The notes beneath the pieces are model-generated. The model saw nothing but the letters and a program-made list of their open reading frames with translations, had not been told where the DNA came from and did no database searches. Below, piece after piece: positions 24,907-34,098 of a stretch of 58,376 bases of DNA. The stretch's first letter is position 1. Every line of letters begins with the position of its first letter. The position numbers were made by a program, and so were the translations under genes. The stretch comes from an uncultured Pelagibacteraceae bacterium (lineage in GTDB: Bacteria > Pseudomonadota > Alphaproteobacteria > Pelagibacterales > Pelagibacteraceae). The stretch spans positions 1-58,376 of the forward strand of contig CACFVG010000004.1 in NCBI GenBank assembly GCA_902569725.1, given 5' to 3'.

Positions 24907-25121
24907 ATAGAAACAATTATCCCAGTTACAACTATAACTGCTGCAACCAAACTAAAAAAAATTGTTGATTCCATTTTTTCTTTTTTTTGAGCTAATCTAA
25001 CTTTGTTTAGAAGAACGTTAATATCTACTCTTTTTTTTCTTGAAGATTTTTTTAATGAGTGAAGTTCGCCTTCCAAATTTTGGGTCTCAACTGAATTATT
25101 TGTAATCTGCTCTCCACTCAT
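24903..25121 (-). CDS. Small C-terminally anchored membrane protein, unknown function
   Basis: A 72-residue protein. Residues 1-50 are hydrophilic and basic around KKSSRKKRVDINVLLNKVRLAQKKEKME, with heptad-like leucines; residues 52-72 form one hydrophobic segment (IFFSLVAAVIVVTGIIVSI), so it looks tail-anchored with a cytoplasmic domain. Family is not recognised. It overlaps the convergent regulator gene by four bases. A 92-bp gap upstream separates it from the DMGDH-like gene and can hold its promoter. Confidence 0.6.
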   Translation of the reverse strand: MSGEQITNNSVETQNLEGELHSLKKSSRKKRVDINVLLNKVRLAQKKEKMESTIFFSLVAAVIVVTGIIVSI

Positions 25122-25213
25122 ATAAACTTAATTAAATCACATATATTGCTTTCAGACAATAATTAGTTGTCCAATATGGGTTGAGCAAAAATGTAGGCTA
25201 TAATGCTTCTAAA

Positions 25214-27657
25214 TTATGAATTTTTGTAATTTTTTTGGTTAAGGGGTTTGAGTAAAATTTCAGCTTTATATTTTTTTTTCTCTATTTCGATTTCAATTAT
25301 GTTTTTTTTTAGCGAATTTATATCTTCGTCAATTTTTAAATATCCAAAAGCTAAATTTTTATTAAAATTAAATGAATAGTTCCCTGAAGTTGTTCTTCCA
25401 ATAATTTTACCATCTAGATAAATAGGCTCATCATGAAGCATTAATGGTTCACCTGGTTTACTATTTTTTAAAGTTAACATTGTAAATTTTTTTTTTTGTT
25501 TTTTATCCTTAATTTTAAGTAATGCTTGTTTACCAATAAAATTTATATTTTTTTTATAACTAATTGCAAAATTAAGACCTGCTTCGTATTGGTTTTCTTC
25601 CGGAGAAATATCATGTCCCCAATGTAAAAAACCACTTTCCATTCTCATAATATCCATTGCATGCATTCCACAAAGACTTAACTGGTACTTTTTTCCGTTA
25701 TTTATAATTAAATTATATATTTCTTTTGCTTTATCTTTTTCTATATAAATTTCATAACCTAATTCACCCACATAAGACAATCTTTGTACCCAAACTTTTG
25801 TTTCATTAATTTTAATATATTTTGCAGTACCAAATTTAAAATTTTCATTAGAATAATCATCGTTACTTAAATCTTTCATTAAATCTCTGCTTTTTGGTCC
25901 AAATATTCCAAGTACACAATAATCATCGGTAACATCTGATATTTTAATATTTTCAGATATATGTTTTTCTATATGAAACTTATCATGATCTCTATTTGCT
26001 GCTGATGTTATAATTCTATAGTTATTTTCTTTTAAACAAACAACTGTTAGGTCTGTTTCGATACCTCCATCTTTATTAAGCATTTGGGTATAAGTACATT
26101 TTCCAATTTCTTTTTTGATATTTGCAGTACAAATTTTTTGAAGTTCCTCATGTACAGTTTTGCCTTCTAAATCATATTTAGAAAAAGGCGTTAACTCAAA
26201 CAATCCAATATTTTCTCTAGTATTTTTTGTCTCAAATTCGACTGATGGGTACCAGTTTTGATAGTTATATGAATATTCATATTCTGTTTTCTCACCATTT
26301 TTTGCAAACCACATTGGTCTTTCATACCCACCTGAAACTCCAAAACATGCTCCTTCTTTTTTTAACTCTTCATGATAAGGAACAAGTTTTTGATTCCTTG
26401 AAGTTTTATGTTGTTTATATGGCCAGTGCATTCCATATAAATCTCCTAGTGTTTCGGTAATTCTTGATTTAATAAAATTTATTTCTGAGTGAAAATTTTG
26501 GAATCTTTTAATATCATAAATAAATAAATCTTCATTAATATGTCCATTAATTAACCATTCAGCTGTAACTTTTCCTACCCCTCCTCCACTACCAATTCCG
26601 ATACTATTTAAACCACAGCATGCAAATAAATTTTTTAATCCTGGTACTTCTCCTAGAAGAGTATTTGTATCTGGAGTAAAAGACTCTGGTCCTGCAAAAA
26701 ATTTTCTAATTCCAGCTTTTTCCAACATTGGAACTCTTTTTAAAGCTGCTTCTAAATAAGGTTCAAAATGTTCAAAATTTTCTGGAAATTCACCATATGA
26801 AAAGTCCTCTGGAACTCTATTAGTTTTATTGAATGCGGGAATTGATTTTCCCTCAAATATTCCTATTAACATTTTTCCTGCATCTTCTTTTAAATATAAA
26901 CTGTCATCGAAATCTCTTAAAACTGGGATATTTTTCGGCAATTCATTAATTCCTTCAGTAATTACATAAAAATGTTCTGCTGGATACAATGGAATGCTAA
27001 ATCCGGTATCTTGTCCTATTTGTCTAGACCACATTCCTGTTGCAAGAACGATGTATTCACATTCAATAGTTTTGCCGTTTACAGCCACTCCTGCAACTCT
27101 TCCATTTTTTTTAATTATTTTTTCTACTGGTGATTTTTCAAATATTTTAACACCTTCTTTCCTTGCAGCTTTTGCGAGTAAATTTGTTACACCAATTGGA
27201 TCAGCTTGGCCATCGCCTTGCATAAAAATTCCACCTAAAATATCTTTTTCATTAATGATTGGATAAATTTTTTTATCTGATCAATATTTAATACCTCAAC
27301 ATTTACATCAAACAATTGTGCTGTGGTCGCTTGTCTTTTGAGTTCTTGCCATCTTCCTTTTGTAGTTGCAATTGACAAAGCTCCGTTTAATTTTAATCCA
27401 CTTGAAAAATCTATTTCTTTCTCTAATTTTTTATAAAGTTCTAAAGAATACTTTCTAATCTTTGTTACACCTGCTGAAGGTCCTAATTGACTTACAAGTC
27501 CTGCGGCATGCCAAGTGGTACCAGAAGTTAACTGATCTCTTTCAAGTAAAATGGTGTCTTTCCAGCCAAATTTGGCTAAATGATATGCAGTTGAACAACC
27601 AGTTACACCACCACCAATAACAACAACTTTTGCGCTGCTGGGCAGTTCTTTTTCCAT
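25214..27657 (-). pseudogene. Dimethylglycine/sarcosine dehydrogenase-like FAD-GcvT oxidoreductase, frameshifted
   Basis: Two adjacent frames together make one protein of about 814 residues. The 5' part (27657 to about 27235) begins VVVIGGGVTGCSTAYHLAKFGWKDTILLERD, the FAD site, and ERDQLTSGTTWHAAGL, the flavin-attachment region. It runs into a wrong frame after an A7 run (bases 27268-27274). Adding one A restores KKIYPIINEKDILGG and joins the second frame (to 25214), which holds the rest of the DAO domain and a C-terminal GcvT/aminomethyltransferase domain with folate-site features (YVGELGYEIYIEKD, FLHWGHDISPEENQYEAGL). The intact enzyme would demethylate dimethylglycine or sarcosine, passing the one-carbon unit to tetrahydrofolate. 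It lies four bases from ald. The one-base lesion may be a sequence error. Confidence 0.85.
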
Positions 27658-27661
27658 TTCT

Positions 27662-28777
27662 TTATTTTATAGCATCTGAAGCAGATACAAAAGAGTGACC
27701 AAAAGCATCGGCAACTGCTTTGTAAGTAACGTGGCCTTTATGAACATTTAAACCTTCAAGAAAATTTTTATCTTCTTTTAAGGTTTTTTGATAACCATTG
27801 GCAGCAAGTTTATTTAAAAAAGGGAGGGTTGCTTTATTTAATGCAATAGTTGAAGTTCTTGGAACTCCTCCAGGCATATTAGCAACACAATAATGAACAA
27901 CATCATCAACAATATAAGTAGGTTCAGCATGTGTTGTTGGCTTGCTTGTTTCAACACATCCACCTTGGTCTATTGCCACATCAACAATTACTGACCCTCT
28001 CTTCATTAATTTTAACATATCTTTAGTTACTAATTTTGGAGCTTCCGCGCCTGGAATTAATACTCCACCAACTAATAGATCAGCTTCAGCAACTAATTTT
28101 TTTAAATCTATTTTATCGCTTTGTTGAGGAATTATTTTATCTCCAAATATTTCAGTTAATTGTTTTAATCTTGCTTCAGACTTATCAATAATATGGACTT
28201 TGGCTCTCAGTCCTGTTGCAATAATAGCTGCATTTTCTCCAACCACACCTCCACCTAAAATTACTACCGTTCCTCCTTCAACACCTGGAGCTCCACCTAA
28301 TAATAATCCTCTACCTTTTTGATTTTTTTCTAAACAATGTGCTCCTGCTTGTACTGACATTCTTCCTGCAACTGCACTCATTGGAGCAAGCAAGGGCAGT
28401 CTTCCATTATTGTCAGTTACAGTTTCGTAAGCTATACAGATTGATTTTGAATTAATTAATCCTTGAGTAAGTTCTTTTGCAGCAGCTAAATGCAAATAAG
28501 TAAAAACAATTTGATTTTCTCTAATCATTTTAACTTCATTTGATAAAGGCTCTTTAACTTTAACAATTATTTCTGCATCATTAAAAATATCTTCTGCTTT
28601 TTCTACAATTTTAGCTCCAGAAGATTTATATTGATTATTATCAAATCCTGCTTCGAAGCCACCATTATTTTCAACTAAAACTTCATGGCCGTTTGAGGTT
28701 AATGATTTAACGCTATCTGGCGTAAGTCCAATTCTATTCTCTTGAGGTTTAATTTCTTTAGGAACTCCAATTTTCAT
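27662..28777 (-). CDS. ald: Alanine dehydrogenase
   Basis: A 371-residue NAD enzyme interconverting L-alanine and pyruvate plus ammonium. MKIGVPKEIKPQENRIGLTP is the family start; K75 (VKVKEP) and H96 (YLHLAA) are at canonical catalytic positions. The Rossmann motif is VVILGGGVVGENAA near residue 170, and DVAIDQGGCVETSKPTTH is typical. The gene sits 6 bp after the aminotransferase gene, so it can recycle the alanine that enzyme would make back to pyruvate with release of ammonium. Confidence 0.96.
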   Translation of the reverse strand: MKIGVPKEIKPQENRIGLTPDSVKSLTSNGHEVLVENNGGFEAGFDNNQYKSSGAKIVEKAEDIFNDAEIIVKVKEPLSNEVKMIRENQIVFTYLHLAAAKELTQGLINSKSICIAYETVTDNNGRLPLLAPMSAVAGRMSVQAGAHCLEKNQKGRGLLLGGAPGVEGGTVVILGGGVVGENAAIIATGLRAKVHIIDKSEARLKQLTEIFGDKIIPQQSDKIDLKKLVAEADLLVGGVLIPGAEAPKLVTKDMLKLMKRGSVIVDVAIDQGGCVETSKPTTHAEPTYIVDDVVHYCVANMPGGVPRTSTIALNKATLPFLNKLAANGYQKTLKEDKNFLEGLNVHKGHVTYKAVADAFGHSFVSASDAIK

Positions 28778-28783
28778 AAAGAA

Positions 28784-30130
28784 CTAATTTTTTTTAGATT
28801 TTGCGTAATTATTTATTCCAGTTCTTAGTTTTTCAATTATTTCGTCTATATGTTTTTTTTCAGAAATAAACATTGGCGCTATAATTAAACAGTCACCTGT
28901 AGCTTTAAAATTTACTCCTACTTCATAACAATGTTTAAAACATGTAAAGCCTGCTACACCAGGTTTTTTATCCATTTTAATATCTACTCCAGCCATCATT
29001 CCATAACCTCTTATATTTTCAACTACATCAATATCTTTTAATGAAAATATTGCTTCTTGAAAGTAAGGTGCCATTTCTTTTGATCTGTTAAATATATCTT
29101 CTTTTTCAAAAATTTCTTGAACTGCAAGCGCTGCTGCTACTGATACCGGAATACCTGAATAAGTATATCCATGAAATAATTCTATAGTTCCTTTTGGTGA
29201 ATTATCCATAATTGCATCATAAATTTCCTCTTTACATGCAACAACTCCCATTGGAACAATCCCATTAGTTGTGGCTTTAGCCATAGTCATTAAATCTGGA
29301 GTAACACCAAACTCTTGAGCACCAAATGGTGAACCCATTCTTCCCCAACCTGTTATTACTTCGTCAAATATTAATAGAATCCCATGTTTGTCACAAATTT
29401 CTCTTAATCTTTGCAAATATCCTTTTGGCGGAACAAGTGTTCCTGTAGATCCAGCTACTGGTTCAACAATACAAGCTGCAATATTTTCTCCACCAAAGTT
29501 TACGCAAATTCTTTCTAAATCATTTGCAAGTTCTGCTCCAGTGTCTGGTTGCCCAGATACAAACTTATGCTCTGGTAAATGAGTATGTCTCATATGAACT
29601 ACACCTGGCATTAAAACACTTGAAAATGTTTTAACATTATTAACCATCCCTCCAACTGAAGTCGCACCAATATTCATTCCATGATAAGCTCTTTCTCTAC
29701 CAACAAATCTATATCTATGTCCCTCTCCTCTAGCTTTATGGTAAGCTATTGAAATTTTAATCGCGGTCTCAACAGCTGTTGATCCACATATAGTATAAAA
29801 AATTCTATTTAAATTTCCTGGTGTGTGTTTTGATATTTTTGTTGCAAGCTCAAATGAACCACCAAAACCTTGTTGGAAAGGTTGGCAATAGTCTAAAGTT
29901 TCTAATTGTTTAGTTACAGCATTTATAATTTCTTTTCTTCCATGTCCTAGTGGATTGCAAAATAAGCCTGAACTTGCGTCAATCATAGTTTTTCCTTGAT
30001 GATTCTTTATATAAACACCTTTTGCTTCTGTTATTAGTCTAGGATTTTCTTTAAAGTCTTTATTTGAAGTAAATGGCATCCAATGCTCATTAAGAGAATT
30101 GGGCATTTTAAATTTATTTTCAGCACTCAT
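28784..30130 (-). CDS. Class III omega-amino acid-pyruvate aminotransferase (beta-alanine or taurine type)
   Basis: A 448-residue PLP enzyme of fold type I. The cofactor lysine is K285 in TMAKATTNG, D256 in LIFDEVITGWGRMG pairs with the pyridine nitrogen, and GSTAVETAIKISIAYHK is the phosphate-cup region. LNEHWMPFTSNKDF and GATSVGGM resemble omega-amino-acid:pyruvate transaminases. Beta-alanine, taurine, hypotaurine and other amines are possible donors; divergent placement next to tauABC favours taurine, giving sulfoacetaldehyde and alanine. Alanine dehydrogenase follows in the operon. The 202-bp gap to tauA holds both promoters. Confidence 0.88.
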   Translation of the reverse strand: MSAENKFKMPNSLNEHWMPFTSNKDFKENPRLITEAKGVYIKNHQGKTMIDASSGLFCNPLGHGRKEIINAVTKQLETLDYCQPFQQGFGGSFELATKISKHTPGNLNRIFYTICGSTAVETAIKISIAYHKARGEGHRYRFVGRERAYHGMNIGATSVGGMVNNVKTFSSVLMPGVVHMRHTHLPEHKFVSGQPDTGAELANDLERICVNFGGENIAACIVEPVAGSTGTLVPPKGYLQRLREICDKHGILLIFDEVITGWGRMGSPFGAQEFGVTPDLMTMAKATTNGIVPMGVVACKEEIYDAIMDNSPKGTIELFHGYTYSGIPVSVAAALAVQEIFEKEDIFNRSKEMAPYFQEAIFSLKDIDVVENIRGYGMMAGVDIKMDKKPGVAGFTCFKHCYEVGVNFKATGDCLIIAPMFISEKKHIDEIIEKLRTGINNYAKSKKN

Positions 30131-30332
30131 AATTTTTAATTTTTTTTTGTAAATTCAGTTTTTTTATTTCATAGACTAATTTTTAAAACCTCTCCATAAA
30201 AATCGTAATTTAAACTATACACTTTTAAGTTGCATATGATTAGTTTTGCGAAGGGGTTATATAAACTATCATTTACAAGTCTCTTGTTTTCCACTTTAAT
30301 TGCATTTTTAAATTTAAAAAACAGGAGATTAA
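30131..30332. promoter_or_regulatory. Divergent intergenic region between aminotransferase and tauA
   Basis: The largest AT-rich spacer of this block, serving two divergent operons. A TATAAA at 30260-30265 and the sequence GCGAAGGGG just before it stand out, and a clear ribosome-binding site, ACAGGAG, precedes tauA by about seven bases. I could not place a convincing -35/-10 pair. No riboswitch fold or long hairpin is evident. Shared control of uptake and transamination is likely from the geometry. Confidence 0.4.
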
Positions 30333-31310
30333 ATGAGAAAAATAATTAGTTTTATTCTAGGAACTATTGTTGCTCTTAACTTATCAGTTTCAGTTGCTAA
30401 TGCTGCTGCAAACGAAGTAAGAGTTGCATTCTTTTTAGAATGGGCAACACCGAACCAAGAAGCAAAAGTTAAAAAAACTTTTGATAAGGCTTTAGGTGTG
30501 CCAGTGAAATGGACTAACTTTGCAACTGGTGGTGAGATGACAGAAGCTATGCTATCTGGAGATATTGACATATCTTACTCACAAGGTTTAACACCATTCG
30601 TAAACGCAGTTAATGCTAAAGCGCCTATTAAGCTTGTTGATATTGCAGTTATATACGGAATGGGTGGAACTACATGTGTTGCAGCTAAAGGTATCGATAA
30701 AGGAAATGCTTCTTCTAAATTAGACGGTCAAAAAGTTGCTGTTCCTTTAGGAACTATGGCTGACTATGTTTTTAAAGAAACAATGAGAGTTGTAGGAGCT
30801 GATATTTCTAAAATGAAAGTTGTTGATATGAACCCAGAAGATGGATCTGCAGCATTTGTTAACGGTGACGTTGCAATGGCATGTTTATTTGGTGGTAAAT
30901 CTATCAAAGCAGCTAAAGAAAAAGGTGCTTCATTGCTAACTGTTAAAGAAGCTCAAGATGCTGGTATTGCTGGTATTGATATTACTTCAGTAACTAACAA
31001 ATTCCTAAAAGAAAACCCAGGAATGGTTAGAACTTTCGTTGAAGTAACTCATGAAGCAAACGCTAGATACAATGCTGGAAAAGCTGATATGAATATTATA
31101 GCTAAAGATGCAGCTATGGATCTTGCAGGTACTAAAAAGCAAATGGGTGGATTTGAGTTTCCAAATGCAGGAACAATGAAATCTAAGTATATGAATAAAG
31201 GTGGTATACTTATGACTTACCTAGAAGTTATGGGCAACATGTTTGCTACTTCAGAAAACCCAGCTCTTAAAGATTACGCAGCTGTTGTAGATACTAGTTA
31301 TCTTCCGTAA
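30333..31310 (+). CDS. tauA: Taurine-type ABC transporter, periplasmic binding protein
   Basis: A 325-residue protein with a clear signal peptide cut after about residue 24 (VSVANA|AANEV). The mature start EVRVAFFLEWATPNQEAKV and KWTNFATGGEMTEAMLSGDIDISYSQGL match the NitT/TauT (SsuA/TauA) binding proteins. VAVPLGTMADYVFK forms the hinge. Lower Lys/Asn bias than its neighbours suggests strong expression. It is first in tauABC and is followed by a 15-bp terminator-like hairpin, as expected for an abundant binding protein. Taurine is the best guess, supported by the flanking aminotransferase; other sulfonates or amines are possible. Confidence 0.88.
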   Translation: MRKIISFILGTIVALNLSVSVANAAANEVRVAFFLEWATPNQEAKVKKTFDKALGVPVKWTNFATGGEMTEAMLSGDIDISYSQGLTPFVNAVNAKAPIKLVDIAVIYGMGGTTCVAAKGIDKGNASSKLDGQKVAVPLGTMADYVFKETMRVVGADISKMKVVDMNPEDGSAAFVNGDVAMACLFGGKSIKAAKEKGASLLTVKEAQDAGIAGIDITSVTNKFLKENPGMVRTFVEVTHEANARYNAGKADMNIIAKDAAMDLAGTKKQMGGFEFPNAGTMKSKYMNKGGILMTYLEVMGNMFATSENPALKDYAAVVDTSYLP

Positions 31311-31332
31311 TTAAGAGTTAAAATAGAATATT

Positions 31333-31372
31333 AAATAGGCGCCAATTGAATAAATTGGTGCCTATTTTTTTT
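31333..31372 (+). terminator. Hairpin terminator/attenuator between tauA and tauB
   Basis: AAATAGGCGCCAATT (31333-31347) pairs with AATTGGTGCCTATTT (31353-31367) over 15 bp with one G-U and a 5-base loop, then a T run to 31372. The strength is high for this genome. It falls within the ABC operon, so it likely lets most transcripts stop after the binding-protein gene. Confidence 0.88.
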
Positions 31373-31401
31373 GTAAGAATTCTAATATAAAGTTCTATTA
31401 T

Positions 31402-32199
31402 ATGAGTGATTTAGTTTCTCAAAACGTAAACATGATTTTTAAATCTCCTAAAGGAGAAACTGTTCATGCGCTTAAAGATATAAGTTTTACATTAAAAAAA
31501 GGTGAACTTTTAACTGTTCTTGGTCCTTCAGGATGTGGAAAAACAACTTTATTAAATATTGCAGCAGGTTTTCTTCGCCCAACCTCAGGAATTATTACTC
31601 TTAACGATAAAGAAATTGATGGACCGGGAGTTGAAAGAGGAATGGTTTTTCAACAAGGTGCTTTGTTTGAATGGTTAACAGTTGCAGAAAATGTGAACTT
31701 TGGTTTACGAATGAAAAAAGAAGATCCAGTTAAAACTGCACAAAAAGTTGAAGAATGGCTTGATATTGTTGGTTTAAAAGGTTTTGGAAACACTCCAACC
31801 TACCAATTGTCAGGTGGTATGCAACAAAGAGTAGCTCTTGCAAGATGTTTAATCAATAATCCAGATTTAATATTAATGGACGAACCTTTGGGAGCTCTAG
31901 ATGCTCTAACAAGAGAAAAAATGCAGTCTCTTGTCTTAAAAATATGGAAAGAAACTGGAAAAACAATTATTTTAATTACTCACTCAGTTGAAGAAGCGTT
32001 GCTATTGGGTGAACGCGTTTATGTTATGGCTCCAAGACCTGGAAGAATACATAAAGAATACAAACTTCCCTTTGCTAATATGGGTTTAAATGAAGATTTA
32101 AGAGAAATAAAAAATAACGAAGAATTTGTATCCAAAAGAGAAGAAATTTTATCAATGATTTGGGATATGGAAGAAGAAATAATGGGCAAAGAAAGTTAA
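31402..32199 (+). CDS. tauB: Taurine-type ABC transporter ATP-binding protein
   Basis: A 265-residue ATPase. Walker A GPSGCGKTT is near residue 43, the signature LSGGMQQR near 139, and Walker B LILMDEPLGALDALTRE near 158, followed by the H-loop THSVEEA. The N-terminal KSPKGETVHALKDISF is a TauB/SsuB-type lead. VERGMVFQQGALFEWLTV is typical of this subfamily's Q-loop. It energises the adjacent permease. One base separates its stop from the tauC start. Confidence 0.93.
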   Translation: MSDLVSQNVNMIFKSPKGETVHALKDISFTLKKGELLTVLGPSGCGKTTLLNIAAGFLRPTSGIITLNDKEIDGPGVERGMVFQQGALFEWLTVAENVNFGLRMKKEDPVKTAQKVEEWLDIVGLKGFGNTPTYQLSGGMQQRVALARCLINNPDLILMDEPLGALDALTREKMQSLVLKIWKETGKTIILITHSVEEALLLGERVYVMAPRPGRIHKEYKLPFANMGLNEDLREIKNNEEFVSKREEILSMIWDMEEEIMGKES

Positions 32200-32200
32200 A

Positions 32201-34096
32201 ATGATTACTGGAATTATTACTTTTTTAGTTATTTTTGCTGTTATTGGTTCTATTCTTTATGGACAAAGATTAGCCAAGACCGAAAAAAGTGATGCGGTTT
32301 TTGGAAATCCTGAAAGAGCAAAAGGTGGTGTTCACTGGGTTATAGTTGGAACTAGTTTTCTTTTATTGTCTTGGCTTTACTATTCTTGGGATATAGCAAA
32401 AGCATTCTATCCAAAATCTGCTAATGAACTTTGCCAGGTCGCAAAAGTTAATGAATCATTGTTATCATTAAAATATCTATTTCCAATTGAAGAAAGACAT
32501 CACAAAAGCACTGCGCTAATTAAACGCGAAAATATAAATATACAAAAAAAAATTACCATTATTCAAAATTCAACTGATTTAAAAGATAAAGATAAGGAAT
32601 TATTTGTTAAATTGCTTAAAAAGACTCAAAGAACTATACCTTTGTTAACAGATGAAAAGCTTTTAGAAAATGAAACAAAAGACAAAATCAGAGATTTAAC
32701 CAATAGAATTACTTGGCTAACAGAGGACTTTCAAAAAATAAGTTATCCACCTATTAAAAGTGTAGAAGAAGAAAATAAAAGAATAGAAGAGCTAAAAAAA
32801 CAGCTTGGCTGGGGCGCAACAGGAATGGAAGTCCCTCCTCTTCCAGAAAGTAAAAGAGGTTTAAAATTTCATACAGCTGCTCAAGAATTAAATAAAATTA
32901 GTGATGAATTTTTTTCATTGAGAAACCATAACCCTGAATATTTAAAATTATTGAAAGAAATTAGAGAAGAAATTAAAAAATATAAAGATAGTTTAGATGA
33001 TAGTCAGGAATTAGAAATAACTTTCATTAAAGAAATTAAAAAACTTGGACAAAGAATAGAATATGAAAGCGTTTTTCCTCCAAATGCTCTGGATGAGATG
33101 GAAAAATCGATTAGAGAATTTGATGTAGCTCAAAAAAGTGAACAAGGGAATTTAATTTATATAGATGCTTTATTATTCCCAGCAGGAACTATAGTGGCTA
33201 GTGGTCCTACTTGTGCAGAAGATGGCCCCGGTAGATGGCTTCCAAAACCTTCTGATACATTTAGAATTTTTGGAGATCTTTTAAAACCAAGTGTCGGATT
33301 TAAAATGATACCAATGATTTGGTATGAAATGATGGGAGTAAACAGAATAGTTGGTTTTATATTACCTGATTGGATAGCAGATGTGATGCCAGGTAAATAT
33401 CCAGTTCACAGTGCGGATGGAACAGTAAAACCTAATTTTAAAAGCAAAGTTTTAGATGTAGTAACAGGTGAATTTAAAGCATTTAAAATACCAGTTCCAA
33501 CAGGGCATATCTGGGATTCATTTTTAAGAGTATTTTTAGGATTAACTTTGGGTATTATTTTTGGTGTTCCACTAGGACTGTTTATGGGTCTTAATAGATT
33601 TGCTAAGGGTTTTTTTGATCCATTAGTAGAGTTATACAGACCAGTACCTCCTCTTGCTTGGGCTCCATTAGTAATTACAGTTTTTGGAATAGATAACTTA
33701 GGGAAAGTATTTTTATTATTTATGGTTTCATTTTCTATTATGATTATTTCGGCAAGAGCTGGAGCATCAGGTACCCAACTTTCAAAAATTCATGCAGCAC
33801 ATTCATTGGGTGCATCTAGATGGCAGATATTAAGGGAAGTTATATTTCCTAATTCTTTACCAGAAATACTAACGGGAGTAAGGGTTGCTGTAGGTATGTG
33901 TTGGGGAACATTAGTTGCAGCAGAATTCCTAGCTGGTACCTCGGGTATAGGTTTTGTTGAAAACGTCGCAAGAAAATATATGCAATATGAAGTAATTTGG
34001 ATAACTATATTCGTAATGGGAATGTTGGGTCTTTTATTTGATGTTACAATTAGAAAAATAATAGATAAAACAATTCCTTGGCGTGGCAAAGGATAA
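32201..34096 (+). CDS. tauC: Taurine-type ABC permease with about 350-residue N-terminal/extracytoplasmic insertion
   Basis: A 631-residue permease, whereas usual TauC/SsuC proteins have 250-280. The conserved BPD_transp domain is the C-terminal third (about residues 434-631), with the EAA loop HAAHSLGASRWQILREVIFP. Ahead of it are two membrane helices (about 3-20 and 45-65), then a long hydrophilic part: a charged helical region of likely coiled coil (about 95-320) and a globular patch with PTCAEDGPGRWLPKP. Lone cysteines near residues 78 and 337 could form a disulfide if the segment is periplasmic. Its role is unknown. The gene is intact and in frame, and the ldh-like gene follows two bases on. 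Confidence 0.87.
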   Translation: MITGIITFLVIFAVIGSILYGQRLAKTEKSDAVFGNPERAKGGVHWVIVGTSFLLLSWLYYSWDIAKAFYPKSANELCQVAKVNESLLSLKYLFPIEERHHKSTALIKRENINIQKKITIIQNSTDLKDKDKELFVKLLKKTQRTIPLLTDEKLLENETKDKIRDLTNRITWLTEDFQKISYPPIKSVEEENKRIEELKKQLGWGATGMEVPPLPESKRGLKFHTAAQELNKISDEFFSLRNHNPEYLKLLKEIREEIKKYKDSLDDSQELEITFIKEIKKLGQRIEYESVFPPNALDEMEKSIREFDVAQKSEQGNLIYIDALLFPAGTIVASGPTCAEDGPGRWLPKPSDTFRIFGDLLKPSVGFKMIPMIWYEMMGVNRIVGFILPDWIADVMPGKYPVHSADGTVKPNFKSKVLDVVTGEFKAFKIPVPTGHIWDSFLRVFLGLTLGIIFGVPLGLFMGLNRFAKGFFDPLVELYRPVPPLAWAPLVITVFGIDNLGKVFLLFMVSFSIMIISARAGASGTQLSKIHAAHSLGASRWQILREVIFPNSLPEILTGVRVAVGMCWGTLVAAEFLAGTSGIGFVENVARKYMQYEVIWITIFVMGMLGLLFDVTIRKIIDKTIPWRGKG

Positions 34097-34098
34097 AA

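Noticed and set aside
34078-34098. TTG start for the Ldh2-family gene inside tauC
   Set aside because: A GTG at 34099, directly after the tauC stop, gives the expected N-terminus; the earlier TTG only adds residues with no family match.
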